A DNA stretch of 64,000 nt, taken from NCBI GenBank assembly GCA_029964075.1, contig CM057130.1, forward strand, positions 8,060,001 through 8,124,000, written 5' to 3'. The stretch comes from Patiria pectinifera (lineage: Eukaryota > Echinodermata > Asteroidea > Valvatida > Asterinidae). Under the pieces are notes generated by a model, which was not told the origin of the DNA, searched no databases, and saw nothing but the letters and a program-made list of their open reading frames with translations. Positions within the stretch are counted from its first letter, which is position 1; every line of letters begins with the position of its first letter. The translations under genes were made by a program, and so were the position numbers. Of the stretch, positions 1 through 10,182 are shown in pieces.

Positions 1-279
1 CGCAGGATGCTGCGCTTGAGGCATATTTTGCCGCACACTTCGCACGTGACGCCTGGGCATTCCCGTTTGTGTTCCCTCAAGTCCTCCACGTTGGCGTCGC
101 ATTCCAAACAGTGCCAGTACATGGTGGCAACCTCTTTAGCTGCGGTTGGGAGGGGTTTCTTTTTGCCATTTGGTCCCGTCACAGGGTCCCAGTGAACCTC
201 TTTATAATGCTGTTTTGCTGTTGTTTTGGAATCTGCGTGCCAATTGCAGATATTGCATATGTAGACCCTGACATTTGGT
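1..279 (-). CDS. C2H2 zinc-finger exon, runs off left edge
   Basis: Read on the minus strand this is open to the window edge. It encodes a finger starting YICNICNWH (C-x2-C, 12 residues, H-x4-H), then a basic linker, then WHCLECDANVEDLREH and CEVCGKICLKRS, which look like further degenerate Cys/His fingers. A stop lies just upstream in the same frame. The likely splice acceptor is CTCCAG at 280-285, behind a pyrimidine run. It probably belongs to the same minus-strand gene as the exons at 1486-7290, because the strand agrees and an acidic plus basic segment precedes it. I could not match its phase to the small 594-642 exon, so one intervening exon may be missing or misplaced. It is not a member of the plus-strand array, since it lacks that family's finger signature. 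The role is probably nucleic-acid binding; no orthologue is recognised. Confidence 0.6.
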
Positions 280-593
280 CTGGAGCATCAACACACGAGA
301 AAGAGAAAAACCTGAACTTTAAAACTGCAGACACGTAGACATTTGTTTATTCACAAATGCATCACGGTACTTGCCTTCTCAAGCCACGGACAATTGATTG
401 CATTCAAAGTTCCCCAGTGTGGTGTTATAGACTTTGCCTAATAGCATTGGCAAGTAATTATGAGTTTGTTACGATTTCTCTCTTTCGAAAACTTGTGCAA
501 ATATTATACCAACTGTGCAAGTGTCAGATACTTAGAATCTAGATTAGTGTCTAATCAAAGCGAACACAGAAAAAAATTCAAGGGAGTACTCAC

Positions 594-642
594 TGTGGAC
601 GAATCTTTTTCCCAGCCTCTTTTTCGGGTTCTGGATTCTCCG
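594..642 (-). CDS. possible small basic exon of the left minus-strand gene
   Basis: This stretch sits between a TTTCAG acceptor and a GTGAGT donor on the minus strand. Read in the phase left by the acidic exon, it gives a basic peptide (RRIQNPKKRLGKRFVH) like a nuclear localisation segment. An alternative acceptor 8 bases upstream would make it 57 nt. The outgoing phase does not fit the exon at 1-279, so this is only a candidate. Confidence 0.35.
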
Positions 643-989
643 CTGAAATACTTAAATTGGAGGTCAAAGTAGCTGCTTTCTACAAGAAAGATTAGGATAA
701 AATTTGAAAGTTATTATGTGGTACTAATTGTAGTATTTCGGGCATCACAATCTCAAAAAGTGAATTTCAACTGAATTTGTCTTAGGTTGCCAAATAAGGA
801 AATTATTATTTTTCAGTTGGAAAAAAAAAACTTTCACTCGGGAGGTAACACACTGAGTATACAGTGTTTAAAACGTCGGTGAAGGGCAAAACCTAATTTG
901 ATTTATATCACCCCGGCGCAAAAAATTCCATCTTATAATAGTTTATGCTGCTATGTACATCAGATTCGAACCGGCCAACCGATCCCGTT

Positions 990-1062
990 AGCTCGGTGGT
1001 CGAGTGGTAAGACATCTGCACTAGAAAGCAGGAGGTCGTGGGTTCGAGTCCCACCCGAGTGA
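990..1062 (+). ncRNA. tRNA-like Pol III unit (first copy)
   Basis: It has a clear A box (TGGTCGAGTGG), a B box (GGTTCGAGTCC) inside a 5-bp T stem, an acceptor-like 3' half and a following TTTTT terminator. The anticodon arm resembles tRNA-Ser(AGA) (CTAGAAA), but its stem pairs badly and the serine variable arm is absent. It is more likely a tRNA-derived SINE head than a functional tRNA. Confidence 0.65.
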
Positions 1063-1239
1063 TTTTTCCAACTTTCACTCGGGAGGTAACACACTGAGTA
1101 TACAGTGTTTAAAACGTCGGTGAAGGGCAAAACCTAATTTGATTTATATCACCCCGGCGCAAAAAATTCCATCTTATAATAGTTTATGCGGTACCCGCTG
1201 CTATGTACATCAGATTCGAACCGGCCAACCGATCCCGTT

Positions 1240-1312
1240 AGCTCGGTGGTCGAGTGGTAAGACATCTGCACTAGAAAGCAGGAGGTCGTGGGTTCGAGTC
1301 CCACCCGAGTGA
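1240..1312 (+). ncRNA. tRNA-like Pol III unit (second copy)
   Basis: This is identical in its body to the copy 250 bases upstream, with the same A and B boxes and a T6 terminator just after the 3' end. It is part of the tandem SINE-like repeat. Confidence 0.65.
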
Positions 1313-1485
1313 TTTTTTCCAACTTTCACTCGGGAGGTAACACACTGAGTATACAGTGTTTAAAACGTCGGTGAAGGGCAAAACCTAATTTGATTTATAT
1401 CACCCTGGCACAAAAATTCCATCTTATTAAATACATGTAAATAAAATCTAACAAATTTTGAAAAGGGAGTTGTTATGAAACGTAC

Positions 1486-1726
1486 AGCTTTGCGTTTGGG
1501 GACAGCAGTTGGACAATAGTCTGGATCATTTGGGTCGTCAGTCATTGCAATGTCGTCCTCTTCACTGTCTTCCTCCTCTGGCTCCTTAACCTCATTCTTA
1601 TCATCATCATGACCATCATCCCCATCATTCGCGTTGTCATCATCGGCAGCGTCATTAACGGCGGCGTCATCATCGACGTCGTCATTTAGAATTTCTTCAT
1701 CTTCATCTACATCCCCATCAACCTGT
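1486..1726 (-). CDS. acidic Asp/Glu-rich exon of the left minus-strand gene
   Basis: The 241-nt exon has a TTCTTCTACACAG acceptor and a GTACGT donor. It begins with one base completing a split codon, matching the two-base overhang of the exon at 3534-3575, and ends in phase 0. The peptide is strongly acidic (VDGDVDEDEEILNDD, EEEDSEEDD) and closes with DPDYCPTAVPKRKA. Acidic stretches followed by basic and finger regions are common in chromatin or transcription factors, so a nuclear role is plausible. The family is not recognised. The exon model rests on splice sites and phase only. Confidence 0.6.
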
Positions 1727-1861
1727 CTGTGTAGAAGAATATTAATACAATAACAGCCATCATGGACTCCACAACATAGCTTCATTTCAATCTTTGACAC
1801 ATCCGGTGATTGGTCACCAAGCAATATTTACTGATCATCATTGTTCTTGTACAAACTTGTT

Positions 1862-2549
1862 CCAAATATCGTCACCGTCACCACGAAGTGACACTAACAT
1901 CGAAAAATCGATATTTTACGATTTCATTTTTTTTCCTGATTTGTGATTAATAACACATAATCTATCACCTCAAGAAGTTACTAAACACATAGTTAATTAG
2001 TTTTGTCAAAACATTAATTAACATTAATGAATGTTTGCAACTTAATGGGTCAAAACCGGAAAATGCGTTTTCATGAAGTGTACTATACCATTCTTTCGCG
2101 TGTAAAGTGTCTGCACACTACGCGTCAAAAAGGGGTTTACCGTTTTGCGTTTTCATGAAGTGACACAAATGTCACGTGATACGTGCGACTCACTTCTGGC
2201 GTTATCACAAAGTAGCGCTAACCCATTAGCTAATACACATGGTTAGCATCACTTCGTGAAAACTCGAACACAGCGTAATCTGAATTTTGAGTTTTCACGA
2301 AGTGACCTCATGGTTACTTAGTTTGATAACTCATTAATATTATTTGTTTTCAAAAAAATTCATATATTAACGTGACATTCAAGATCCCAGCTTTCCGACA
2401 ATGTAAAAAAAATATGAATTTTGAGGCTAAAACGATGTTCAGATCACCGTTTCAAAACATCGCCAACTTAAATCGCTTGTATCTCGAAACACACATTTTC
2501 CACTTCGCGGGGGTTAAGGTCACTTCGTGGTGTCGGTGACGATATTTGG
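1862..2549. mobile_element. short inverted-repeat DNA element rich in CACTTCGTG repeats
   Basis: The ends are inverted copies of CCAAATATCGTCACCG and the adjoining ACCACGAAGTGAC. Several internal copies of TTCATGAAGTG or TCACGAAGTGA act as sub-terminal repeats. There is no coding capacity. It is a non-autonomous DNA transposon of unknown superfamily. Confidence 0.65.
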
Positions 2550-3117
2550 TAAAGGAGAGTAAGTTGATGCAGTGTTCTACGGTGTAGGGACTGGGAAGAC
2601 ACTATATACGTACATAATGCCTCCCCTATGTGTACACCATAAGTGGACCCACGTTCCATTGAACACAGATCTAGGCAAGGCGTACCGTTCACACTTACAA
2701 TGGTGTAGATTTATGATTTTCTATCCAGGTAAAACCTCTCACCCCTGGTCCTGACCAGGGTTGGTTTTATTTTGTTTTAACCCGTGTAGAACACCACCTG
2801 TGTAGAAGCTGTGTTGCATGAGGTGATTTTCCCTTTTAAAATCCTGGGCTCTATTTATACCAGGATTTTTGATGGTTGTCTTTGACTGAGCCCAGTGTAA
2901 CATTATGTGGTTAATCCCTTAACTAGTTACACCATAGAAAGCCAGGCCAAACACTTCGGGTTGGCATTCATGCTCTTGCATTGTGCAGTTCACACATACG
3001 TGAACGTAGATGTGCCACACTTACAGTCCAACAAATTCAGGATTTCTGTTTGTGCATCAATTTAAACAATCAAAAAAAGAAAACATGGTTTCATTACTGG
3101 GGTCCAACACATTGGGG
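2550..3117. other. non-coding stretch
   Basis: Only short chance reading frames are present. I see no exon or clear repeat. It lies in a putative intron of the minus-strand gene. Confidence 0.5.
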
Positions 3118-3338
3118 GTTTTCAAAATCTTTGCTTCGTCTTCGGCTTCGGCTTTGCTTCCGACTTCTGAATCACTGAGAGGCAAACTAAACAAAAATAT
3201 TCCAACTTTTGGCTTCACATCAACCGATTGAATGTTCCTGAAGCATAACAGGCACCAAAATGTAGCTGGAGTTCCAGCAGTTGGGGGCCTAAAATCTCCT
3301 TAAGCCGAAGACGAAGCCAGTCGTTTTGAAAATGCTCT
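3118..3338. mobile_element. MITE, GCTTCGTCTTCGG family, copy 1
   Basis: The terminal inverted repeats are TTTCAAAATCTTTGCTTCG on the left and the complement of GAAGCCAGTCGTTTTGAAAA on the right. The interior shares long stretches (CTGAATCACTGAGAGGCAAA, CACCAAAATGTAGC) with the element at 52589-52812. It is non-coding. Confidence 0.7.
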
Positions 3339-3533
3339 TAGACTGTAGACAGGGTGAAAAGCCCCATGGAGTTGAACCAACAAATCATTAATGCTTAATC
3401 ACATTGCTTTGGCTTAAAGGCCTGGCGTAGAGCGTGCAGAGTCCACATATTTTCCACTGTAAACTCTGTTAGAATATGGAACCATACAAAATTTCGATGA
3501 ATTTTGATTTTTCAAACCTAACGGCAATGTTAC

Positions 3534-3575
3534 CTGTTAACATTTGCATCTTGCTGCATTTGTTCTTGAAGCTGC
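3534..3575 (-). CDS. small coiled-coil-like exon
   Basis: This 42-nt exon lies between TTCAATTGCAG and an AACAG|GTAACA donor. It starts with one base and ends with two, so it keeps phase with its neighbours. The peptide is RQLQEQMQQDANVN, glutamine-rich and helix-prone, and continues the preceding EEQLENMKQEEEEE segment. Confidence 0.55.
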
Positions 3576-3766
3576 CTGCAATTGAAAAAATGATATTAAA
3601 AAATATCGATGTGGTAAAGAAGTGCTGCTTGATAAGTTAAGTTAGTGTTCTATTTTGCATCATGTCTAAATTTACTGCCGAATTAATTCTTGTGCAATTC
3701 ACAAAAATATTCTTGTAAATTTTTTTTCTGGAGACTTTTTGCCTTAAATAAAAAAAGAAATCTAAC

Positions 3767-3814
3767 CTCTCTTCTTCTTCCTCTTGCTTCATATTTTCCA
3801 GCTGTTCTTCTAAG
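3767..3814 (-). CDS. small Glu-rich coiled-coil-like exon
   Basis: This 48-nt exon follows TTTTCCCCCAG and precedes GTTAGA. It starts with one base and ends with two. It encodes LEEQLENMKQEEEEE, a likely short coiled coil. The matching phase with four other minus-strand exons supports a single gene. Confidence 0.55.
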
Positions 3815-4840
3815 CTGGGGGAAAAGGAGAATATTATTAATCTGAAAGACTGATAACTACTCCAGTGTGATAGAGAATCCTGCTCTGATACACTATACAC
3901 AAGAGCTTAGAACTTGGTTGGAATCTAATTTTCATGAAAAGACACGGACTTGAGAACTTTCATGACAAGGAATTGACACTTTTACTTTTTTTGACCCAAT
4001 GGTGAGGAATAACATCATCACATGTACGTGACTACTTAGAAAGTACAGTGTACAATTGTCCTGGTCATCGCAGTGAAATACAAGTACGAACCCCTTCATC
4101 TCAAACAAGTGAGTCATGACTTGGATCCAGGCTCTATCCAAGTCGGTCAAGACTCAGACTAAGATTCAGAAACCTCAGAAACAAGACATATCAAATCCTT
4201 TGTGGTCAAAAGGACCCCATGTAAACTGGCCAAAGCGCACAGCCAGATGACCTTGGACACATAGAGATAAGAGCTCCCGGGCTCTGTGTATATACAGTAG
4301 CGCTGCCTAGCACGTGTACAATAAACAGACCCTACGCGCTGAGCCATTGAGCAACGGCAAATTTTATTGGAGTTTAGATGTACAATTCTTTAGTAAATGA
4401 ATACACGCGAGCCTAAACCTTAACCAATCACAATAAGGGTTATGTTGTTGGAAAGCTGACGAGACAAAGAAAAATGACTCAAGAGATCTAAGCTCCCAGG
4501 TGGCGCTATTTAACGTTATGATGATGTTAATGGACCAGTTCTTGGCTGAACGCGTGGTTTACACACAAAACAGGGAGATTTTTGACTGAAAATGCAATGT
4601 TTAATATCAATTCGCGAGTGAAACTCATTGTTTTATTCAGTTTTTCTTTAATTTTCTGAAAGAGTATATTGTTAGGGTCACACTGTAGTGAGATCTAAGG
4701 TATACCCTGTCGAATAATGAAGTGGTGGCGACAGATGTGAAAAAAGGCCCGTTTTTAATGATTTTTTTCGCCGCGTTCTCTCATAGGGGTTGCACATAAA
4801 AACCGGCCCGGTGGGTTAGTTCCCCAAAGGAATTCATATG

Positions 4841-5016
4841 GACTTGGGACTCGGACTCGGACTCAAACCAAATGTCTTGACAGCAATTTCTGACTTACCA
4901 AGACACTATCCAAGTCAGTCAAGACTCTGACTAAGACTCAGAAACCTCAGAAACAAGAGACTTGGGACTCGGACTCGGACTCAAACCAAATGTCTTGACA
5001 GCAATTTCTGACTTAC
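4841..5016. repeat. 118-bp tandem duplication that copies a splice donor
   Basis: The segment starting GACTTGGGACTCGGACTCGG occurs at 4841 and again at 4959. Each copy runs into TTTCTGACTTACC, the complement of a GTAAGT splice donor. Only the second copy abuts the exon at 5017-5235. The first is a decoy donor in the intron. Confidence 0.7.
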
Positions 5017-5235
5017 CGATCCAGCAGGCAGCAGCTTACGAGCTGATCACCGCTCCAGCCTGGATGCTGGATGGCGTAGCGGTTGACGTACGGGATGCTC
5101 AGCAAACGATCCCGTAATCTCTCCCACTTGGCTCCTAGGTGGGGGAACAGCAACTGAACTTCCAAGCTTTCAGCTTTTGTGTCTTCATCTTCATCTGGTA
5201 TAATCTCGTCACCGTGAGCCAAGTCTTCCTCAAGA
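5017..5235 (-). CDS. exon with WxxLRDxLL...WSxD module, copy 2
   Basis: The 219-nt exon has a strong TTCTCTCTTCAG acceptor and a GTAAGT donor. It starts with one base and ends with two. It encodes an acidic start (EEDLAHGDEIIPDEDED) and then FPHLGAKWERLRDRLLS...YAIQHPGWSGDQ...LLDR. The exon at 6994-7290 ends in the same pattern (W..LRDQML....YA....WSSDEA..LLDW), so the two look like duplicates of one roughly 45-residue module. I do not recognise the domain. It belongs to a minus-strand gene whose further 3' exons are coiled-coil, acidic and zinc-finger. The reading frame is uninterrupted and the splice sites are near consensus. Confidence 0.65.
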
Positions 5236-6240
5236 CTGAAGAGAGAACAGATCAACTATTAGCTCCACCCCTTGATGTTTGTTTTCACGTGAAGTACGAA
5301 CCAACCTTAAACACAATCCTAGTAAAGCTGGTCCCAGAGTCCACAATATCCTATTCAATCAATTCGCCGTGAATTTCAACACCGTGAATTTGGAGTGAAT
5401 ATATAACTTGACATGAATTCACCGTGAATTTTTTTTTCACGGCAATGTCATTGGTGAAATCACCCTGAAAATCATCACATAACCAGGACATATTATGGTC
5501 AAGTAAAAATATCGTGAAAATGCAGTGATGCCACCTGTGGAACCCAGCTCATTAACTTTGTGGTTGCGTTAATCTGTTGAGCAGATTGTCAACTTTGGGG
5601 CCTAATCCCCTCATAAAAAGGAACATTGCCCCGTTGATCTTAATTAGGTGATCACAATAAACAGGGTGTTGGATACTTGTAGGAGGACACTTTGTAGCTT
5701 TTGTGTACTTGGGCAGTGGGCATTGGGTAGTAAGTGTAGCTGTCAATCACACTAATCCTGTAATCACTCAGACCATTAATCTGTGGTTTTCACACCTTCA
5801 GTGGAGGGAAGCTGGACCTGCTGTACAGTTATGAATAACAATAGACCCTTGGACCTCCAGAAGACCCATGTAAAAACACCATGAAACTCCAGCGAGCCTA
5901 TTCCCTGCTGAGGGGCCCAGTTTGGCACCGTGAAAATGAGCTTACTTGGCAGTGTAAAAAAGTTTCACAGCGACTTCTTTGTAAACTATATTTTCATGGT
6001 GTTGAAATTCATAGTGGCATGGCTTTTCACTGGAAGGCTTTTCATGCATCTGATCTACACAATGGGCCAATTTAGCCCATTTAATTGGCAGTACATTGTA
6101 TAAGGTAATCTTATTTAAAACTTCTGGGAAAGTGTGACAGACAGTCATATATCAGTCGTGGAGTCAGTCAGTCAGTCAGTAAGTCAGGTATAAAGAGGAC
6201 TAAAGGCCTCCCCGAGACCAGCAACTATTTTACTTTTAAT
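5236..6240. other. intron DNA with repeated CCGTGAATTT motifs
   Basis: No exon was found. Between about 5350 and 5520 short CACCGTGAATTT-type repeats in both orientations suggest a decayed inverted-repeat element. Confidence 0.4.
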
Positions 6241-6398
6241 AATGGAATATGTGCTTGGCCGGTTTTAAACACAATGTTTAAGGCCGGTTGGAGTCTGGAT
6301 GCTGATAATAACCCGAGCGGAAGCCTTAACGTGAGGGTACTTATCAGAATCCAGACTCCAACCATTAATACCGGCCTAGCACATATTTATTCCCATTC
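6241..6398. mobile_element. palindromic MITE, AATAAATATGTGCT family, copy 1
   Basis: This is a near-hairpin whose arms (GGAGTCTGGATGCTGATAA and its complement) meet at a GC-rich turn. The outer ends AATGGAATATGTGCT and AGCACATATTTATTCCCATT match the ends of the element at 31765-31935. Confidence 0.75.
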
Positions 6399-6993
6399 AT
6401 AACTTTTCCATCAAATTATCAAAACTTTACGGTCCAAAAGTAAAAACAAGTCAAAATTATAAATTTCCAACAAATTTTTGGTTTAAAAATTTACTTCATG
6501 TACCGTATTTCGAAACACCCCTAGTTATATTATGGTATGCCCCTCTTGCGAGTAGTTGTGCCAGTGTATTGTTTAGGACTATACAAATACAGCATTGTTT
6601 GAGAGGAAGAAGTGGGAATTACTGGTCCCGAGGTGTAGGTCACCTTGACTACCTCCCGACGCGAAGCACAGTTCCAGAGGGAATTTTTGGTGGTACAAAA
6701 AAAAACTACCGCACGGCAGCGAGCTGCCAAGTTAAGGATCTCATTTTTACTTCCCGGACATGCGGTGGAATTGGACAATGACGTGCTCCAATTTGATCAT
6801 GAATATTTAAGAGGTGTACTATATGAAATACTGACCCACTGGTAAAAGTGGTATTGTGCATACTTATGTACCGGTATGTGAGAATTGTGAACGTTTAACC
6901 ATTGCTGCTGAATGATGTTTTCAAAATTGTTGCATGATCCAGCAAGCAAGTGATTCTTCTTCGAAGCTGGGATCATAAAAGACCCATACCTAC

Positions 6994-7290
6994 CAGTCCA
7001 AAAGATAACTTGCAAAGGCTTCATCCGAGCTCCAAGAATCAACACCCACAATCTTGGCAGCATACTTTTGAAGATCAGCGGTATCCAGCATTTGGTCCCT
7101 CAGAGTTCCCCATCGTTCCATCACCTGTGGGCATGGTGGGAGGAAAGCCTGTATCTTGTCGCTAAGATTAGGGAATATTTCTTCTTTCACTTGAATGTCA
7201 ATTTTGTCCTTGGAGCACTGCGGCTGTTCGTCAGCTTCCCTCTCTGCTGGCCTCTGCTGATTAGAAGACACTTCCATTTGCATGATCTTT
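6994..7290 (-). CDS. exon with WxxLRDxLL...WSxD module, copy 1
   Basis: The 297-nt exon has a TTCTCAACAACAG acceptor and a GTAGGT donor, with one base before and two after the complete codons. This is the same phase as the other exons of this gene. It encodes a polar start (QMEVSSNQQRPAEREADEQ) and then IFPNLSDKIQAF, MERWGTLRDQMLDTADL, QKYAAKIVGVDSWSSDEA and ASYLLDW. The C-terminal half resembles the exon at 5017-5235. At least one 5' exon should lie further right; I did not find it. The domain is unrecognised. It is placed in the left minus-strand gene because the strand and phase agree and the module repeats. Confidence 0.65.
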
Positions 7291-7750
7291 CTGTTGTTGA
7301 GAACAATTAAAGGTACATGATGTATTCCTTTTATGCATGCATCCACAAAAGCCAGGAGCTTAAAAATCTCAAAGGAAACAACCCATTTTTATTTGTCAGC
7401 CGCACCCATCCATTAATATGGCACCATTTTTGTGCATTTTTTCCCACCTCGCTGTTGCCAAGTCCAACACCATTGTATTTGAATTACTTGAACATGTTAA
7501 ACAGACAGAACTACATCATACATGGTACACTAGCCCAGGTTGGACGACGTCTTCATTGCATTACGACTGACATGGTACACATTAGCTTGAGTAACTCCAG
7601 CTCAACAAGCTCATCATGAATTCATGTTACATGTGAATTCCTGATGACAATTAAGCTGGAGTTACTTAAATCTCAAGCCAGGTACACATGTGATTAGCTG
7701 GAGTTAGCCAGCCCTAAATTTTATCATTGGAATTTAGGGATGGGTAACTC
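7291..7750. other. non-coding flank with short hairpin repeats
   Basis: It contains a fragment starting TAGCCCAGGTTGGACG that recurs (inverted) near 53360 and 53420, and GAGTTACT-bounded hairpins around 7590-7670. I see no coding exon. Confidence 0.4.
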
Positions 7751-7818
7751 CTACTTCTAGAATTAGAAGGCTTCTCTCCGTCAGCTGACGGAGAGAAGCC
7801 TTCTAATTCTAGAAGTAG
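7751..7818. repeat. perfect 68-base palindrome
   Basis: Each 34-base arm starts CTACTTCTAGAATTAGAAGG. The centre is TCAG|CTGA with no loop. The flanking GGGTAACTCC and GGTAACTCCAGCT sequences are shared with other hairpins here, so it is probably a very small palindromic transposon. Confidence 0.8.
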
Positions 7819-8138
7819 GTAACTCCAGCTATGTGATAAGTAATCCCCAAGGTCCCCACAATATAGTGTAGTTGGCATCCCACCCCCACCCCGCCCCTCC
7901 CCCATTCTAAGTTACTGGAGCGCCAGAAGTACAGAACTAAATTTTTAAGTGACATCCACCTTTAATGTTTGAACTATATTTGTAGAATTGGCTATTTACG
8001 AAACAGAACAAGTACCTAAGTCAAGTTAAGGATCTCATGATGGCTGCTGTAATGGAGGATAAGCCGAATGCAGATGAAATTGTTCGATCTACGTCTTCTA
8101 CTATCTTGACTGTTCTGCTGCTTCTTGTGTTTTGAAAT

Positions 8139-8191
8139 CACGAGAGGGCGCTGTGACTCGAACTTGCGAATGCGAAACGAATGCGAAAAAG
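8139..8191 (+). promoter_or_regulatory. array gene 1: CTCF-like motif and putative non-coding first exon
   Basis: CACGAGAGGGCGC at 8139-8151 is followed 40 bases later by AAAAAG|GTGAGT. A matching acceptor (TTTCGTACAG) lies at 9571-9580, 39 bases before the start codon. The exact motif recurs upstream of genes 2, 3, 5, 6 and 7. Function is inferred from position only. Confidence 0.55.
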
Positions 8192-8235
8192 GTGAGTTGA
8201 TTTACCCTGAAGAATTCATTTTTATCAAAGTCTAG

Positions 8236-8474
8236 GGAAAAATATTGCAACCTGACGCCACTTTTTTCCTTCATATATCATCTCAATGAAGGTCAGTCAT
8301 TGCAAAAATGATGAAAAATGATGAAGACGACTGTGAATCTGGGACTGAGAAATATTTCCAATTTTGTTAGGACTCTCCATAGACTTTGTACACAACCGCT
8401 GAAGATTGATGACATGACTCAGAGAGCAAGGAACATGCATGACTGAAGTGGCGTTAGGTTGCAACATTTTTTCC
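8236..8474. mobile_element. MITE, TTGCAACCTGACGCCACTT family, full copy
   Basis: The left end GGAAAAATATTGCAACCTGA and right end AGGTTGCAACATTTTTTCC are inverted repeats. The interior holds GGTCAGTCATTGCAAAA and CTCCATAGACTTTGTACACAA, also seen in partial copies near 14838, 22262, 44333 and 46447. It is non-coding. It lies in the long 5' intron of array gene 1. Confidence 0.75.
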
Positions 8475-9619
8475 AAAATCTATTTCAGGACATTATTGAC
8501 AAACGATGGAGACAAAAATTGGAAAGAATGAAATCTTAAAAAAAAACCCAAGGTACAGCACACCAATACCGAGGCTACACCAGTTGAGCTAGGTTGGTCA
8601 CAAATTCTCCGTGGATTTGCGGATTTGGTGAACTTGGTGAAGGGGATTGCGATTCAACTTGCAATGCATGACTTGTTTAAATCTGCCAGCATTTTCTGCA
8701 ATTTAATGTACGCTTTAGCTATTATTCTACTGCTATCGTTACGGAACCATCTGGTCAGCTGGTTAAATGTTTATACTGAGTGTATTTTAGTATTCAATCT
8801 TAGGATCTGGTTGTTCGACTGTATCATGATTATTCAAATCAACCGAATCAATGGTTCTCAAACTTATTCATTTCCCTTTTTACATGTATTTTCTTTCAAA
8901 GCCACGGACAGATGGATTACAAAGAAGAAAATGAAATCTTGTAATTTAAAATAAAAAGAATGATTTGATTAAAATTGTGGTAGTGAAGAAAACTGTTTAA
9001 TACAAAACTTGTTTTTTTAATTGAGCATCGCTGAAGCGGTTTCAAACATGGATTCCCAGCGTCGTGTATAGTTTAAGCTATGGTATGTACAATCATTTCA
9101 TGTGTCAAAAGTTTAACTTGACATATTAAATGATAATACGGAGTCAAAAACTAAGTAGTTTCTCGTCCAGTATTTTTGAAAAAAAAATGAAGCTTGCAGC
9201 ATAGCATCAGCCTTAGTTGGGCTCATCAAGGTGGGATTAGGGGAGAATTTGACCTGATAAGGCAAACCAGCACTGCTCAGTGTAAACTGAGAGAGTGAGA
9301 TCTTAACCACAATTACTTTATTAACATGACCATGTACTTGCTTTGCTTGCAGAATATTCAACCCTAGACAGACCCAAGGTTTGTGCTTAATAACGAGTGG
9401 TCAGATTATCCCCCAGTCGAGTATACCCAATGTAAGTCTTACCGTAGCATGCCATATCTGAGTTTTCTTCCCAAGTTCAACAAAAGGAACACGTTCACAT
9501 TTTGCTGAATTTTTATCTCTAATACCATTTCAATTAACGCAACACACCATTCTATTCTTTTATAAATTGCTTTCGTACAGAGTGCTACTTAAATGTAGTT
9601 GAAGAGAGAACCAGTCACC

Positions 9620-9753
9620 ATGGAAATAGCCAGCGGCAGCATGATCTTGCATCCTGACTTGGCCAGCGAGCTCAGGACGTTGCATGAATCCAGTGGTTTT
9701 GATTCGGCCGGTGCTTTCTTAAAACATCTTTTCGCCTTAGAAGACCAGCATAG
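9620..9753 (+). CDS. array gene 1, coding exon 1 (N-terminal module, first half)
   Basis: 134 nt encode 44 residues plus two bases of codon 45. The start is a strong Kozak context (AGTCACCATGG), identical across the family. The in-frame codon 21 bases upstream is TTG and is not needed. The peptide MEIASGSMILHPDLASEL and FLKHLFALEDQHR is nearly invariant in seven genes. The donor is CATAG|GTATGA, joining in phase 2 to the exon at 10183. Confidence 0.92.
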
Positions 9754-10182
9754 GTATGAGATGCTACAGGCTTATTTTCTTACACTTTCATTCATTGGAG
9801 TTGCTAGAGCAGGGGGTTGGGGTATAACCCCCGCCTGTATTGTTCGTCTTAGGCCAGACCTTGTGTTGTTAATGCTCAGCCGGGCAAAAAATCAGGCCTA
9901 CATGTAGATTATACTTGAAATCCTCCCTACTGCTCCAGGATGCCACTGGCTCTGCCTCAACATATTGGCAGTGATTGCCAGAGTATTTAACAGGATTGAG
10001 GCAGTGGTCACCCCTCCAAAGACCGCATTCAAGAAATAACGGATGATTTAGGAGGATTAAGGCTGTATGCAGTTTTTACATACAATTGGAGGTTTTTGCA
10101 GGATTGAGGGTGCATCCTCGCAAAAATACCTAGAGAGTTCAGTTTAATTAAGTCTTCTTTTTTTTTCATTTTTCTTTTTCAG
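9754..10182 (+). other. phase-2 intron of array gene 1
   Basis: The GTATGA donor pairs with a TTTTTCTTTTTCAG acceptor. Inside are diverged GGATTGAGG-type repeats (9930-10140) that recur at 12340-12640, with a GGATTCAGG version in gene 4's intron. Confidence 0.85.

Larger units (their letters stand above)
831..1440 (+). repeat. tandem tRNA-headed SINE-like repeat, two full units plus a partial third
   Basis: The block beginning CTTTCACTCGGGAGGTAAC recurs at 831, 1072 and 1323, giving periods of 241 and 251. The two units are almost identical apart from about 10 extra bases (GCGGTACCCG) in the second. Each full unit ends in a tRNA-like sequence followed by a T run. The third unit stops inside the leading block. 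The array lies in a putative intron of the minus-strand gene. Confidence 0.8.

Noticed and set aside
990-1312. Two functional tRNA-Ser genes
   Set aside because: The anticodon stem pairs badly and the long serine variable arm is missing. The units sit in a tandem repeat, so a SINE head is more likely.
8625-8954. 109-codon plus-strand frame with hydrophobic segments
   Set aside because: It starts at TTG, has no Kozak context or splice support, and lies in the 5' intron of array gene 1.
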